Below are positions 31,979-41,333 of a stretch of 41,724 bases of DNA, piece by piece (position 1 is the first letter of the stretch; each line of letters begins with the position of its first letter). Both the position numbers and the translations under genes were made by a program. Under the pieces are notes generated by a model. It had not been told where the DNA came from. It did no database searches and worked only from the letters and a program-made list of their open reading frames with translations. The stretch comes from Streptosporangium nondiastaticum (GTDB taxonomy: Bacteria; Actinomycetota; Actinomycetes; Streptomycetales; Streptomycetaceae): the NCBI RefSeq assembly GCF_003011965.1, contig NZ_PXWG01000052.1:1-41724 (forward strand), given 5' to 3'.

Positions 31979-32006
31979 GGGGTATGACCCCTGTGGGGTA
32001 CACCCC
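31979..32006. promoter_or_regulatory. Paired GGGGTA...ACCCC palindromic repeats between divergent genes
   Basis: GGGGTATGACCCC (31979-31991) and GGGGTACACCCC (31995-32006) are each near-palindromic and lie 16 bases apart, in the 220-base region between the divergent hydrolase and membrane protein genes. A TAGCCT -10 for the latter follows near 32041. Confidence 0.35.
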
Positions 32007-32100
32007 GCGGGATTCTCAGCTCGCACTCAGATTCGTTGGCTAGCCTGCCGCGTGAGAGTCGGGAACGAGGGGATTTCGACAGGGAAAGGCGGGATTCGAC

Positions 32101-32703
32101 GTGGGGCGCGGTTCGTATGCGCTGGCGCGGGTGGCGGTGATCGTCAGGGCGCCGGCGGGCTGGCTGGCGTGGGCGGGCCTGCTGAGCGCGGGCACCGGCG
32201 TCCTGGTGCCCGGGCTCACCGGGCGGAGGATCGGCGTGCTCGCCGGGGCGGCGCTGTTCCTGATCGTCGCCGGCGCGGTCTTCGCGGTCCGCCGCGGGCG
32301 CTACGCGGCGCTGGCGCGCGGTGCGTCGCGGGCGGGCCGGTCGGTCTTCCTCCAGGACCGCGCCGTGACCCTGCGGAACTGGCGGCGCGCCCGCCGCTGG
32401 TGGCTGCTCATCGCCTTCCTCGCCGCCCTGGGCTCGTCCTTCGCGGTGCCGGCCGCGGCCGGCATGGCCCTCGCCGGCGCGGCCGCCGGCCTGTGGGCGA
32501 AGGCTCTGTGGCTGGGCGGCCTGGAGCGCCGCGCCGGGTCGCTGCTGTGGGTCCGTACGGAGTGGGCGCAGGCGTCCCCCGCCGCCAAGCCCGTGCGCGG
32601 CTATCTGTCCACCGGGCTCGCCGCGGGCGACGCCGCGCCGGGCGGCGGCCGGCGCCGCTCGGGCCGGGTGCCGGCCGGTGCGGCGGTCAGCGAAGCGCGC
32701 TGA
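32101..32703 (+). CDS. Integral membrane protein of unknown function
   Basis: 200 residues. There are about four hydrophobic segments: WLAWAGLLSAGTGVLVPGL, RIGVLAGAALFLIVAGAVFAV, WWLLIAFLAALGSSFAVPAA and AGMALAGAAAGLWAKALWLGGL. A basic loop between spans 2 and 3 (about 65-98) and a hydrophilic Gly/Arg/Ala tail mark cytosolic parts. GTG 32101 lacks a strong SD. Third-position GC supports coding. The stop starts a 23-bp tandem repeat series. No family recognised. Confidence 0.7.
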   Translation: MGRGSYALARVAVIVRAPAGWLAWAGLLSAGTGVLVPGLTGRRIGVLAGAALFLIVAGAVFAVRRGRYAALARGASRAGRSVFLQDRAVTLRNWRRARRWWLLIAFLAALGSSFAVPAAAGMALAGAAAGLWAKALWLGGLERRAGSLLWVRTEWAQASPAAKPVRGYLSTGLAAGDAAPGGGRRRSGRVPAGAAVSEAR

Positions 32704-32720
32704 AGCCCGGTGTCAGGGCA

Positions 32721-32789
32721 GCGCATGAGGCGCCGGCAGAGCGGCGCATGAGGCGCGGCCGGCCATGGGTGTGAGGCGCGGTCAGCGCA
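32721..32789. repeat. 23-bp tandem repeat between convergent genes
   Basis: Units start at 32721, 32744 and 32767. The first two share GCGCATGAGGCGC exactly; the third (GGGTGTGAGGCGC) differs at four positions. Each carries TGA at the same place (32726, 32749, 32772). The array runs from just after the plus-strand stop (32701) into the last codons of the minus-strand decarboxylase gene. Confidence 0.8.
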
Positions 32790-34128
32790 GGGCGGTGAGC
32801 TCCGCCGCGTAGGCGCCGCCGCTCTCGGCGACGAGCTCGCTGAGGCTCTGCGGGGCCCGCACGGTCGCGAACCGCACGCCGTCACTCTCCTCTTCTGCGT
32901 GCGCGTACCCGTAAACCCCCGGGCGGGGCAGAGTGTTGTACGCGAAGTGGTTCGAGAAGTAGTACGCGCCGGTGTCGAGGAGCGCCACGTGGTCGCCCGC
33001 CTCCAGCAGCGGCAGCGGCCTGCCCGCCGCGACGACGTCACCGGCGAAGCAGCACGGGCCCGCGATGTCCTGCTCCACCGGCGGCCCGGTCTTCGGCCGC
33101 CCCCGCGCGTCGAAGACCGCGACCCGCAGCGGCCAGGACGCGGGCGCGAACACCGTGCGGGTGGCCACCTGGGCGCCCGCGTGCGTCACGGCGATCCGCC
33201 GCCCGCCCGCGGTCTTCGTGTACTCCACGCGCGCCAGCACCAGGCCGCTCTTCGCCAGCAGGGACCGGCCGAACTCCGTGACCAGCCCGTAGCGCCCGTC
33301 GAACAGGCCGGGGGCGGCGTCCGCGAGCAGGCGGGCGTAGGCGCGGAAGGTCGGGGTCACGTCGTCCGACGCGAAGTTCACGGGCAGCCCGCCGCCGATG
33401 TCCAGCGTGGTCACCTGCCGGCGCCCCACCGTCCGGTTGATCTCCTCCGCGAGCTCGTACGCGGCCCGTACGCCCGCCGCCATCAGCTCCAGGGGGCAGC
33501 CCTGGGAGCCCACGTGGGCGTGCAGCCGGGTGAGCCACGGGCGCTCGGCGAAGGCGCGCACGAGCCAGGCGCGCGCCCCGCCGTCCCGGAGCGCCACCCC
33601 GAACTTCGACGTGTCCGTGGCGGTGCTCAGCGCGTCGATGCTGCCGCCGCCCACCTGGGGGTTGACGCGGATGCCGAGCGGGGAGCGGGGCGGCCCCCCG
33701 GCGTCCCTCAGCAGCTCGTCCAGGCGGGCGAGCTCCTCGCGGCTGTCGGCGTTGACCGCGACGCCCAGGGCGAGGGCCTCGCGCAGCTCCATGACGGTCT
33801 TCACGGGGGAGTCCAGCACGATCCGCCCGGGCGCCAGCCCCGCCGCCCGCGCCAGGGCGAGCTCCCCGGGGCTCGCCACTTCGGCGCCCAGCCCTTCCGC
33901 GGCGAGCAGGCGCAGCACGGGCACCAGGGAGGCGGCTTTCACGGCGAACGCGTGCAGCGTCGTGTCGCGCGGCGCCCCGGCCTCCTCGAAGGCCTCCCGC
34001 AGCGCCGCCGCGGCCGTACGGATCCCCCGCACGTCGAGCAGCCCGGCCACGGGCGCCCACGCGGGCAGCAGCCCTTGCCGGACCGCGGCCCGCACCACGG
34101 TGCCGAGGGACACGGCACTGGACGACAT
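32782..34128 (-). CDS. PLP-dependent decarboxylase, diaminopimelate decarboxylase-like (fold III)
   Basis: 448 residues. An alanine-racemase-like TIM barrel has PLP lysine K64 in HAFAVKAASL, HAHVGSQGCPLELM, and DIGGGLPVNF (PLP phosphate Gly loop). The C-terminal beta domain has AGPCCFAGD (catalytic Cys across the dimer) and LLDTGAYYFSNHFAYN. The pattern is that of LysA/ornithine-type decarboxylases. The loop wording (HVGSQGC, CCFAGD) differs from essential LysA, so a related amino acid may be the substrate. ATG 34128 follows GGAG seven bases upstream. It stands alone, not beside thrA/hom as lysA usually does, and is probably a paralogue. Confidence 0.88.
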   Translation of the reverse strand: MSSSAVSLGTVVRAAVRQGLLPAWAPVAGLLDVRGIRTAAAALREAFEEAGAPRDTTLHAFAVKAASLVPVLRLLAAEGLGAEVASPGELALARAAGLAPGRIVLDSPVKTVMELREALALGVAVNADSREELARLDELLRDAGGPPRSPLGIRVNPQVGGGSIDALSTATDTSKFGVALRDGGARAWLVRAFAERPWLTRLHAHVGSQGCPLELMAAGVRAAYELAEEINRTVGRRQVTTLDIGGGLPVNFASDDVTPTFRAYARLLADAAPGLFDGRYGLVTEFGRSLLAKSGLVLARVEYTKTAGGRRIAVTHAGAQVATRTVFAPASWPLRVAVFDARGRPKTGPPVEQDIAGPCCFAGDVVAAGRPLPLLEAGDHVALLDTGAYYFSNHFAYNTLPRPGVYGYAHAEEESDGVRFATVRAPQSLSELVAESGGAYAAELTALR

Positions 34129-34320
34129 GGAGCTACTCCACCACACGGGGCCGCGAAAATCGCATGCGCTGCGGGCGGTTTCCGCACACGATGGGCCTGA
34201 GGGGCGGTGCGGGGTGCGAACCGGACCGGCCCGGATGCGGGACGAGCCGGCGCGCGGGGCGCCCTCCGGGGCGGCCACCGTTCGCGGAGGCGGCCGGCGC
34301 GCCCGCGCCGCACGACGCCT

Positions 34321-34346
34321 TCGACCGGCTCATCGGTGCCGGTCGA
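34321..34346 (-). terminator. Terminator of the MerR gene
   Basis: TCGACCGG (34321-34328) and CCGGTCGA (34339-34346) form an 8-bp stem with a 10-base loop, 13 bases after the MerR stop on the minus strand. No other feature is visible in 34129-34359. Confidence 0.5.
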
Positions 34347-34359
34347 TGGGCGTGCGGAC

Positions 34360-34734
34360 TCACGCGGCGGGTGCGGGCACGGCCGCGGCGCCTTCCGTCG
34401 CGGTGAGCAGCCCGGCCAGCGCCGCCCGCGTCTCCTGCAGCTCCCCGATGCGCGCGTCGAGCCCCTGCAGCTGCTCGCGCAGGTGCAGGGCGACGCACGG
34501 GTCGAAGCCGGCCTCGCCCGCGCCCCGCACGCACGGCAGCACGTCCCGGATGACGCGCGTGGGCAGGCCCGCCGCCAGCAGGACGCGGATGCGGCGGACC
34601 GTCTCCGGGGCGTCCTGCCCGTAGCGCCGGTGGCCGCTGGGCAGGCGGTGGGAGTCCAGCAGGCCCTGCTCCTCGTAGTAGCGCAGCAGCCGCACGCTCA
34701 CTCCGGTCTCGCGCGCCAGATCACCGATCTTCAT
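34360..34734 (-). CDS. MerR-family transcriptional regulator
   Basis: 124 residues. The N-terminal winged HTH begins MKIGDLARETGVSVRLLRYYEEQGLL, with HRRYGQDAPETVRRI as wing and second helix. A dimerisation coiled coil (REQLQGLDARIGELQETRAALAGLL, about 83-110) and a short Ala/Pro tail follow. Two cysteines (VLPCVRG, FDPCVAL) are present but not the SoxR or metal-binding pattern, so the inducer is unknown. ATG 34734 has GAGG eight bases upstream. It is divergent from an aldo-keto reductase whose promoter carries a MerR-type operator. Confidence 0.93.
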   Translation of the reverse strand: MKIGDLARETGVSVRLLRYYEEQGLLDSHRLPSGHRRYGQDAPETVRRIRVLLAAGLPTRVIRDVLPCVRGAGEAGFDPCVALHLREQLQGLDARIGELQETRAALAGLLTATEGAAAVPAPAA

Positions 34735-34754
34735 ATGAGCTGCCTCACACGGGG

Positions 34755-34786
34755 TTGAACCTCACACGGATGTGAGAATTTAGCGT
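34755..34786 (+). promoter_or_regulatory. MerR-type promoter/operator of the aldo-keto reductase gene
   Basis: -35 TTGAAC (34755-34760) and -10 TTAGCG (34780-34785) are separated by an over-long 19-base spacer, or TAGCGT with 20. The spacer is filled by the perfect dyad CTCACA-CGGA-TGTGAG (34761-34776). This is the classic MerR-activated arrangement. A second CCTCACACGG half lies at 34743-34752. The -10 ends 7-8 bases before ATG 34794, so the mRNA is probably leaderless. Confidence 0.8.
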
Positions 34787-34793
34787 TGCGGTC

Positions 34794-35720
34794 ATGACGA
34801 ACACCGCGGCAGCCCCCGCTTCTTCCCCCGTTTCCTCCCCGGCCTTCCCGCCCGTCCACAGCATCGGCGGCGACCTGCCCGTCACCCGCATCGCCTACGG
34901 CGCGATGCGGCTGGCCGAGACCCCGGCCGGGCTCACCGACCCGATGCAGGCGCCCATCTGGCGCGCCCCCGAGGACCGCGGCAGCGCCGTCGCCCTGCTG
35001 CGGCGCGCGGTCGAGCTCGGCGTCGACCTCATCGACACCGCCGACGCCTACTCGCTCGGCGAGAGCGAGGAGCTCATCGCGGAGGCCCTCCACCCGTACG
35101 ACGGCGTCACGGTCGCCACCAAGGTCGGCGTCGTACGGCCCGCCCCCGGCGAGTGGGTGACGCACGGTCACCCCGCCTACCTGCGCCAGCAGGCCGAACT
35201 GGCGCTGCGGCGGCTGCGCGTGGAGCGCCTGGACCTGCTCCAGCTGCACCGCATCGACCCCGCCTACCCGCTCGCCGACCAGCTCGGCGCGCTCCGGCAG
35301 CTGCAGGACGAGGGCAAGGTGCGGCACATCGGCCTGTCCGAGGTGACCGTCGGCGAACTGCGGGCGGCGCAGGAGATCGTCCCCGTCGCCTCCGTGCAGA
35401 ACGTGTACAACCTCTCCGAGCGCGGCCACGACGATGTCGTCGACCACGCCGCCGCGCACGGCATCACCTTCTTCGCCTACTTCCCGGTCGCCGTGGGCGC
35501 CCACGCCGCCCCGGGCGGGCCGGTCGCGGAAGTGGCGCGCGAGGTCGGCGCGACGCCCGCGCAGACGGCGCTCGCCTGGCTGCTGCACCGCTCGCCCACG
35601 CTCGTCCCCCTCCCCGGCACGCGGTCGCTCGCGCACCTGGAGGAGAACACCGGCGCGCTGGGCGTCCGGCTGACGGACGCCCAGTACGAGCGGCTGGACG
35701 CGATCGGCCGGCGGGCCTGA
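34794..35720 (+). CDS. Aldo/keto reductase
   Basis: A 308-residue NADPH-dependent oxidoreductase with the AKR TIM barrel. The catalytic tetrad is visible: D81 and Y86 (DTADAY), K110 (ATKVG) and H152 (LLQLHRID). The cofactor segment near VPLPGTRSLAHLEENTGALG is typical. An N-terminal Ala/Ser/Pro tail of about 20 residues is probably disordered. Regulation by the divergent MerR protein is strongly suggested by the promoter architecture. A role in detoxifying reactive aldehydes or quinones is inferred from such MerR-AKR pairs. Confidence 0.94.
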   Translation: MTNTAAAPASSPVSSPAFPPVHSIGGDLPVTRIAYGAMRLAETPAGLTDPMQAPIWRAPEDRGSAVALLRRAVELGVDLIDTADAYSLGESEELIAEALHPYDGVTVATKVGVVRPAPGEWVTHGHPAYLRQQAELALRRLRVERLDLLQLHRIDPAYPLADQLGALRQLQDEGKVRHIGLSEVTVGELRAAQEIVPVASVQNVYNLSERGHDDVVDHAAAHGITFFAYFPVAVGAHAAPGGPVAEVAREVGATPAQTALAWLLHRSPTLVPLPGTRSLAHLEENTGALGVRLTDAQYERLDAIGRRA

Positions 35721-35748
35721 GCGCGCCGGCCGGCCGCGGGAGCCCGCC

Positions 35749-36918
35749 TCAGGCCTCCCGCACGCCCGCGCGCCAGACCGCCGAGACCAGCGGCACGCCC
35801 GGGCGGTACGCGAGGTGGACGTGCGACGGGGCGTCCAGGAGCGCGAGGTCGGCGCGGGCGCCCGGGACGATGCGGCCCACGTCCGTACGGCGCAGGGCCG
35901 CCGCGCCGCCCGCCGTCGCGGACCAGACGGCCTCGTCCGGCGTCATCCCCATGTCCCGCACGGCCAGGGCGATGCAGAACGGCATGGAGCTGGTGAACGA
36001 CGAGCCCGGGTTGCAGTCGGTGGACAGCGCGACCGTCGCGCCCGCGTCCAGGAGGCGGCGCGCGTCGGGCCACTGGGCGCGCGTGGAGAACTCCGCGCCG
36101 GGCAGGAGCGTCGCGACGGTCGTGCCGCTCGCCAGGGCGTCCACGTCCGCGTCGGTCAGGTGGGTGCAGTGGTCGGCCGAGGCCGCGCCGAGCTCGACGG
36201 CCAGCTGGACGCCGGGCCCGTAGGACAGCTGGTTGGCGTGCACGCGCGGGGTCAGGCCCCGGGCGGCGCCGGCCTTGAGGATCGTGCGGGCCTGGTCGCC
36301 GTCGAAGGCGCCCCGCTCGCAGAACACGTCGACCCAGCGGGCGTGCGGCGCGCAGGCGTCGAGCATCGGCCCGGTGACCAGGTCCACGTACGCGGCCGGG
36401 TCGTCCGCGTAGTCGGGGGAGACGATGTGGGCGCCGAGGTAGGTGACCTCGTCGGTGTGGGCCGCGGCGATGCGCAGCGCGCGGGCCTCGTCCTCGACGG
36501 TGAGGCCGTAGCCGGACTTGGTCTCCAGGACCGTGGTGCCCTGACGCAGGGCCTCGCGCACGTAGCGGCGCACGTTGGCGTCCAGCGCCTCGTCGCTCGC
36601 GGCGCGCGTGGCGGCGACGGTGGTGCGGATGCCGCCGGCGCTGTAGCCGCGGCCGGACATGCGGGCGTTGAACTCGGCGGTCCGGTCGCCCGCGAAGACC
36701 AGGTGGGAGTGGGAGTCGACGAAGCCGGGCAGGGCCGCCCGGCCCTCGGCGTCGACGCGGTTGTCAGTGGCGGGTGCTTTGCTGGACGTGCCGACCCAGA
36801 CGACGCGGTCGCCGTCGATCACGACCGCCGCGTCCTGGACCGTGCCGAGGGGGCCTTCGCCGAGGGAGGGGTCGTTCGTGACGAGACTGCTGATGTTGGT
36901 GATGACCGTCGTCGCCAT
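35749..36918 (-). CDS. hutI: Imidazolonepropionase
   Basis: 389 residues. An amidohydrolase-superfamily metalloenzyme opening 4-imidazolone-5-propionate to N-formimidoyl-L-glutamate, the third step of histidine degradation. Metal-binding HxH is at H70-S-H72 in GFVDSHSHLVFAGDR. The substrate loop ARMSGRGYSAGGI, ETKSGYGL, HANQLSYG, and the metal aspartate in LSTDCNPGSS are all characteristic of HutI. ATG 36918 has AGGAG about 12 bases upstream, rather far. It is last in the hutU-M20-hutF-hutI series, 62 bases after hutF. Confidence 0.96.
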   Translation of the reverse strand: MATTVITNISSLVTNDPSLGEGPLGTVQDAAVVIDGDRVVWVGTSSKAPATDNRVDAEGRAALPGFVDSHSHLVFAGDRTAEFNARMSGRGYSAGGIRTTVAATRAASDEALDANVRRYVREALRQGTTVLETKSGYGLTVEDEARALRIAAAHTDEVTYLGAHIVSPDYADDPAAYVDLVTGPMLDACAPHARWVDVFCERGAFDGDQARTILKAGAARGLTPRVHANQLSYGPGVQLAVELGAASADHCTHLTDADVDALASGTTVATLLPGAEFSTRAQWPDARRLLDAGATVALSTDCNPGSSFTSSMPFCIALAVRDMGMTPDEAVWSATAGGAAALRRTDVGRIVPGARADLALLDAPSHVHLAYRPGVPLVSAVWRAGVREA

Positions 36919-36980
36919 GGGCGTGCGGCACTCCTGTCGTGGTTGCTGTGGTGTCGGGCCCCGGTCGCCGGTGCCGGGCC

Positions 36981-38327
36981 CTAGTCGCGCACGGCGGCGA
37001 TCGCTCGCGCCAGTTCCACCGCCACGTCCGCGACGAGCTGGTGGTTCCCGTCGCGCACGATGTGCCGGCCGCCGACGACGGTGTCCCGCACGTCCGCATT
37101 GGTCGCCGCGAACACGGCCGTCTCGGCCGCGAGGGCGGGCGGCGGGCCCGCGGTGCGCACGGAGTCCAGGGCCACGGTCGTGAAGTCGGCGAGCGCGCCG
37201 GGGGAGATGCTGCCGGCCCCGTCCCAGCCGAGGGCGGCGTGGCCGTCGGCGCTCGCGGCGCGCAGCAGGGCGGCCGAGCTCCAGTGGCCGCGGGTGCGGC
37301 TGCGCAGCCGCTCGTTCAGCTCCATGGCCCGCGCTTCCTCGAACAGGTCGATCACGGCGTGGCTGTCGCTGCCGAGGGAGAGCGGGGAGCCCGCCTCCTG
37401 GAGGGCCGGCGCGGGGCCGATGCCGTCGGCCAGGTCGCGCTCGGTGGTCGGGCACATGCACACGCCCGTGCCCGAGTGGCCGAGGAGACGGATGTCGCCC
37501 GGGGTGAGGTGCGTGGCGTGCACGGCGGTCGTGCGGGGGCCGAGCACGCCGTGGTGGGCGAGCAGGGCGGTGGGCGTGAAGCCGTGCGCCTCCACACACG
37601 CGTCGTTCTCGGCGGTCTGTTCGGACAGGTGCACGTGCAGCGGCGCGTCGCGCTCCTGAGCCCACGCGGCCACGGTCCCGAGCTGCTCCGCGGGCACCGC
37701 CCGTACGGAGTGGACGGCCGCGCCGATGCGCGTGTTGTCGTCGCCCTTGAGGGCGGAGACGCGCTCGGCCCAGCGCTCGGCGGTGCCGTCGCTGAAGCGG
37801 CGCTGGTGCTTGTCGGGCTCGGCGCCGAAGCCGGAGGAGAGGTAGCAGGTGTCCAGGAGGGTGATGCGGATGCCGGCCTCGGCGGCCGCCGCGATCAGGG
37901 CCTCGCCCATGGCGTTGGGGTTGTCGTAGCGGGCGCCGCCGGCGAGGTGGTGCACGTAGTGGAACTCACCGACGGAGGTGATGCCGGCGAGCGCCATCTC
38001 GGCGTAGGCCGCACGGGCGAGCGCGAAGTAGTTGTCCGGGGTGAGCCGGTCCGCGACGCGGTACATGACCTCGCGCCAGGTCCAGAAGGTGCCCTCGCCC
38101 GCCTGGGTGGCCCCGCGCAGGGCCCGGTGGAAGGCGTGGCTGTGGGCGTTGGCGAGGCCCGGCAGGGTGATGCCCCGCAGGGACACCGCCCCCGGCGGCG
38201 GGGCCGGGGTCCCGCGGCGGACGGCCGTGATCCGGCCGTCCGCCGCGGTCTCGATGACCACGCCCGGCTCGACGCCGGTATCGAGAAGGGCGTGCTCCGC
38301 CCAGTAGGTCTGTGCCGTCAGCGACAC
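36981..38327 (-). CDS. hutF: Formimidoylglutamate deiminase HutF
   Basis: 448 residues. Amidohydrolase-superfamily deiminase converting N-formimidoyl-L-glutamate to N-formyl-L-glutamate and ammonia. The metal HxH is at H62-S-H64 (LANAHSHAFHRAL), with EFHYVHH, the metal histidine in HVHLSEQTAEN, and LGSDSHAVIDLFEE. It closely resembles AtzB/TrzA-type deaminases and HutF. Start GTG 38327 overlaps the end of the upstream M20 gene by 10 bases and has GGAGGG six bases before it, giving translational coupling. Its presence means histidine is degraded by the two-step formylglutamate route rather than by formiminoglutamase. Confidence 0.94.
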   Translation of the reverse strand: MSLTAQTYWAEHALLDTGVEPGVVIETAADGRITAVRRGTPAPPPGAVSLRGITLPGLANAHSHAFHRALRGATQAGEGTFWTWREVMYRVADRLTPDNYFALARAAYAEMALAGITSVGEFHYVHHLAGGARYDNPNAMGEALIAAAAEAGIRITLLDTCYLSSGFGAEPDKHQRRFSDGTAERWAERVSALKGDDNTRIGAAVHSVRAVPAEQLGTVAAWAQERDAPLHVHLSEQTAENDACVEAHGFTPTALLAHHGVLGPRTTAVHATHLTPGDIRLLGHSGTGVCMCPTTERDLADGIGPAPALQEAGSPLSLGSDSHAVIDLFEEARAMELNERLRSRTRGHWSSAALLRAASADGHAALGWDGAGSISPGALADFTTVALDSVRTAGPPPALAAETAVFAATNADVRDTVVGGRHIVRDGNHQLVADVAVELARAIAAVRD

Positions 38328-39582
38328 GCCAGGCCCTCCAGTACGTCGGCGAGTGCGGTCACCCCGGCCAGGCAGTCGTCCTCGGAGGCCGTTTCGGCGG
38401 GCGAGTGGGAGACGCCTGTCGGGTTGCGTACGAACAGCATGGCGGTGGGGACGGCTCCGGAGAGGATTCCGGCGTCGTGTCCCGCGCCCGTACCGAGGAC
38501 GGGGACGCTGCCGCCGCCCTCGCCCAGGATGCGGGCGAGCTCGTCGCGCAGGGCGTGCTCGAACTCGATGACGGGCGTGAACGACTCCCGCGTGATCCGC
38601 ACGTCGATGCCGTCGCGCTCGCCGCGCTCCACGGCCGCCTTCTCGATCTCGGCGACCACGAGGTCGAGGGTCTCCTGGTCGGCGGCCCGGGAGTCCAGCC
38701 AGCCGCGCACGAGGGAGGGGATCGCGTTGACGCCGTTCGGCTCGACGCTGACCTTCCCGAAGGTGGCCAGGGCGCCGGCCAGCCGCGCCTTCTTGCGGGC
38801 GGCGAGGACGGTGTTGGCGTAGGTCAGCATCGGGTCCCGGCGGTCCTCGATGCGGGTCGTGCCGGCGTGGTTGGCCTCGCCGTGGAAGTCGAACCGCCAG
38901 CGGCCGTGCGGCCAGATGGCGGAGGCGATGCCGACGGCGTGGTCCGTGCCGGCCAGGGCCCGGCCCTGCTCGACGTGCAGCTCGACGAAGGCGCCGATGC
39001 GGGCGAGGCGCGCGGGGTCCGGGCCGATGGCCTCCGGGTCGTAGCCCGCGCGCTCCATGGCCTGCGCGAGGGAGGTTCCCTCGGCGTCCCGGAGGGCGTG
39101 GGCCTTGTCGAGGTCCAGCTGACCGGCGGTCAGGCGCGAGCCCACGCAGGCCAGGCCGAAGCGGGCTCCCTCCTCGTCGCCGAAGTTGACGATCGCGAGG
39201 GGGCGGGACGGCCGCGCGCCGCGGCCGCGGAGCTCGTCGAGCGCCGCGAACGACGAGACGACGCCGAGCGGGCCGTCGAAGGCGCCGCCGTCCGGGACGG
39301 AGTCCAGGTGCGATCCGGTGACGACGGCGTCCCCGGCGGCGGGGTCACCGAGCCACGCCCACTGGTTGCCGTTGCGGTCGACCTCGTAGGCGAGCCCCCT
39401 GGCTTCCGCCTGGGTGCGGAACCAGGCGCGGCAGTCGGCGTCGGCGCCGGTCCAGGCGAGGCGGCGGTAGCCGCCGCTGTCCTTGTCGCGGCCGATGGAC
39501 GCGAGGTCGCGCCACATCTCGTGGAAGCTCGCCCCACTGGTCGTGGGCGGTCGCCCTGCCGGACGGTTGCCCGCAGCCGCGG

Positions 39583-39586
<4 letters not shown>
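38318..39586 (-). CDS. M20 family amidohydrolase (allantoate amidohydrolase-like)
   Basis: 422 residues. Zinc-dependent amidase of the AllC/N-carbamoyl-amino-acid hydrolase group. Metal ligands lie in GSHLDSVPDGGAFDG (H93, D104), FGDEEG (D137-E139), ELHVEQG, and the late GAGHDAGI and SHSPAE motifs. The dimerisation domain has FDFHGEANHAGTTRIEDRRD. Annotation by homology would be allantoate amidohydrolase. Its place between hutU and hutF, with 4- and 10-base overlaps, argues instead that it removes the formyl group from N-formylglutamate, replacing the missing HutG. Start GTG 39586 forms a GTGA overlap with the hutU stop. Confidence 0.9.
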
Positions 39587-41241
<1,655 letters not shown>

Positions 41242-41286
41242 GGGGCCCTGCCTCCCTGGCGGCTGCTCTCGCTGCTCTGCCCTGCT

Positions 41287-41333
41287 CTGAATAGAACACT
41301 GCACATCTTGGGTGGCTGAATAGCTCTAGTCAA
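41287..41333 (-). promoter_or_regulatory. hut operon promoter with flanking CTATTCAG repeats
   Basis: On the minus strand TTGACT (41333-41328), a 17-base spacer and CAAGAT (41310-41305) form a sigma-70-type promoter with start near 41298. CTATTCAG occurs twice, at 41323-41316 within the spacer and 41294-41287 just after the start, 29 bases apart. These are candidate operator half-sites for the unknown hut regulator. Confidence 0.5.
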
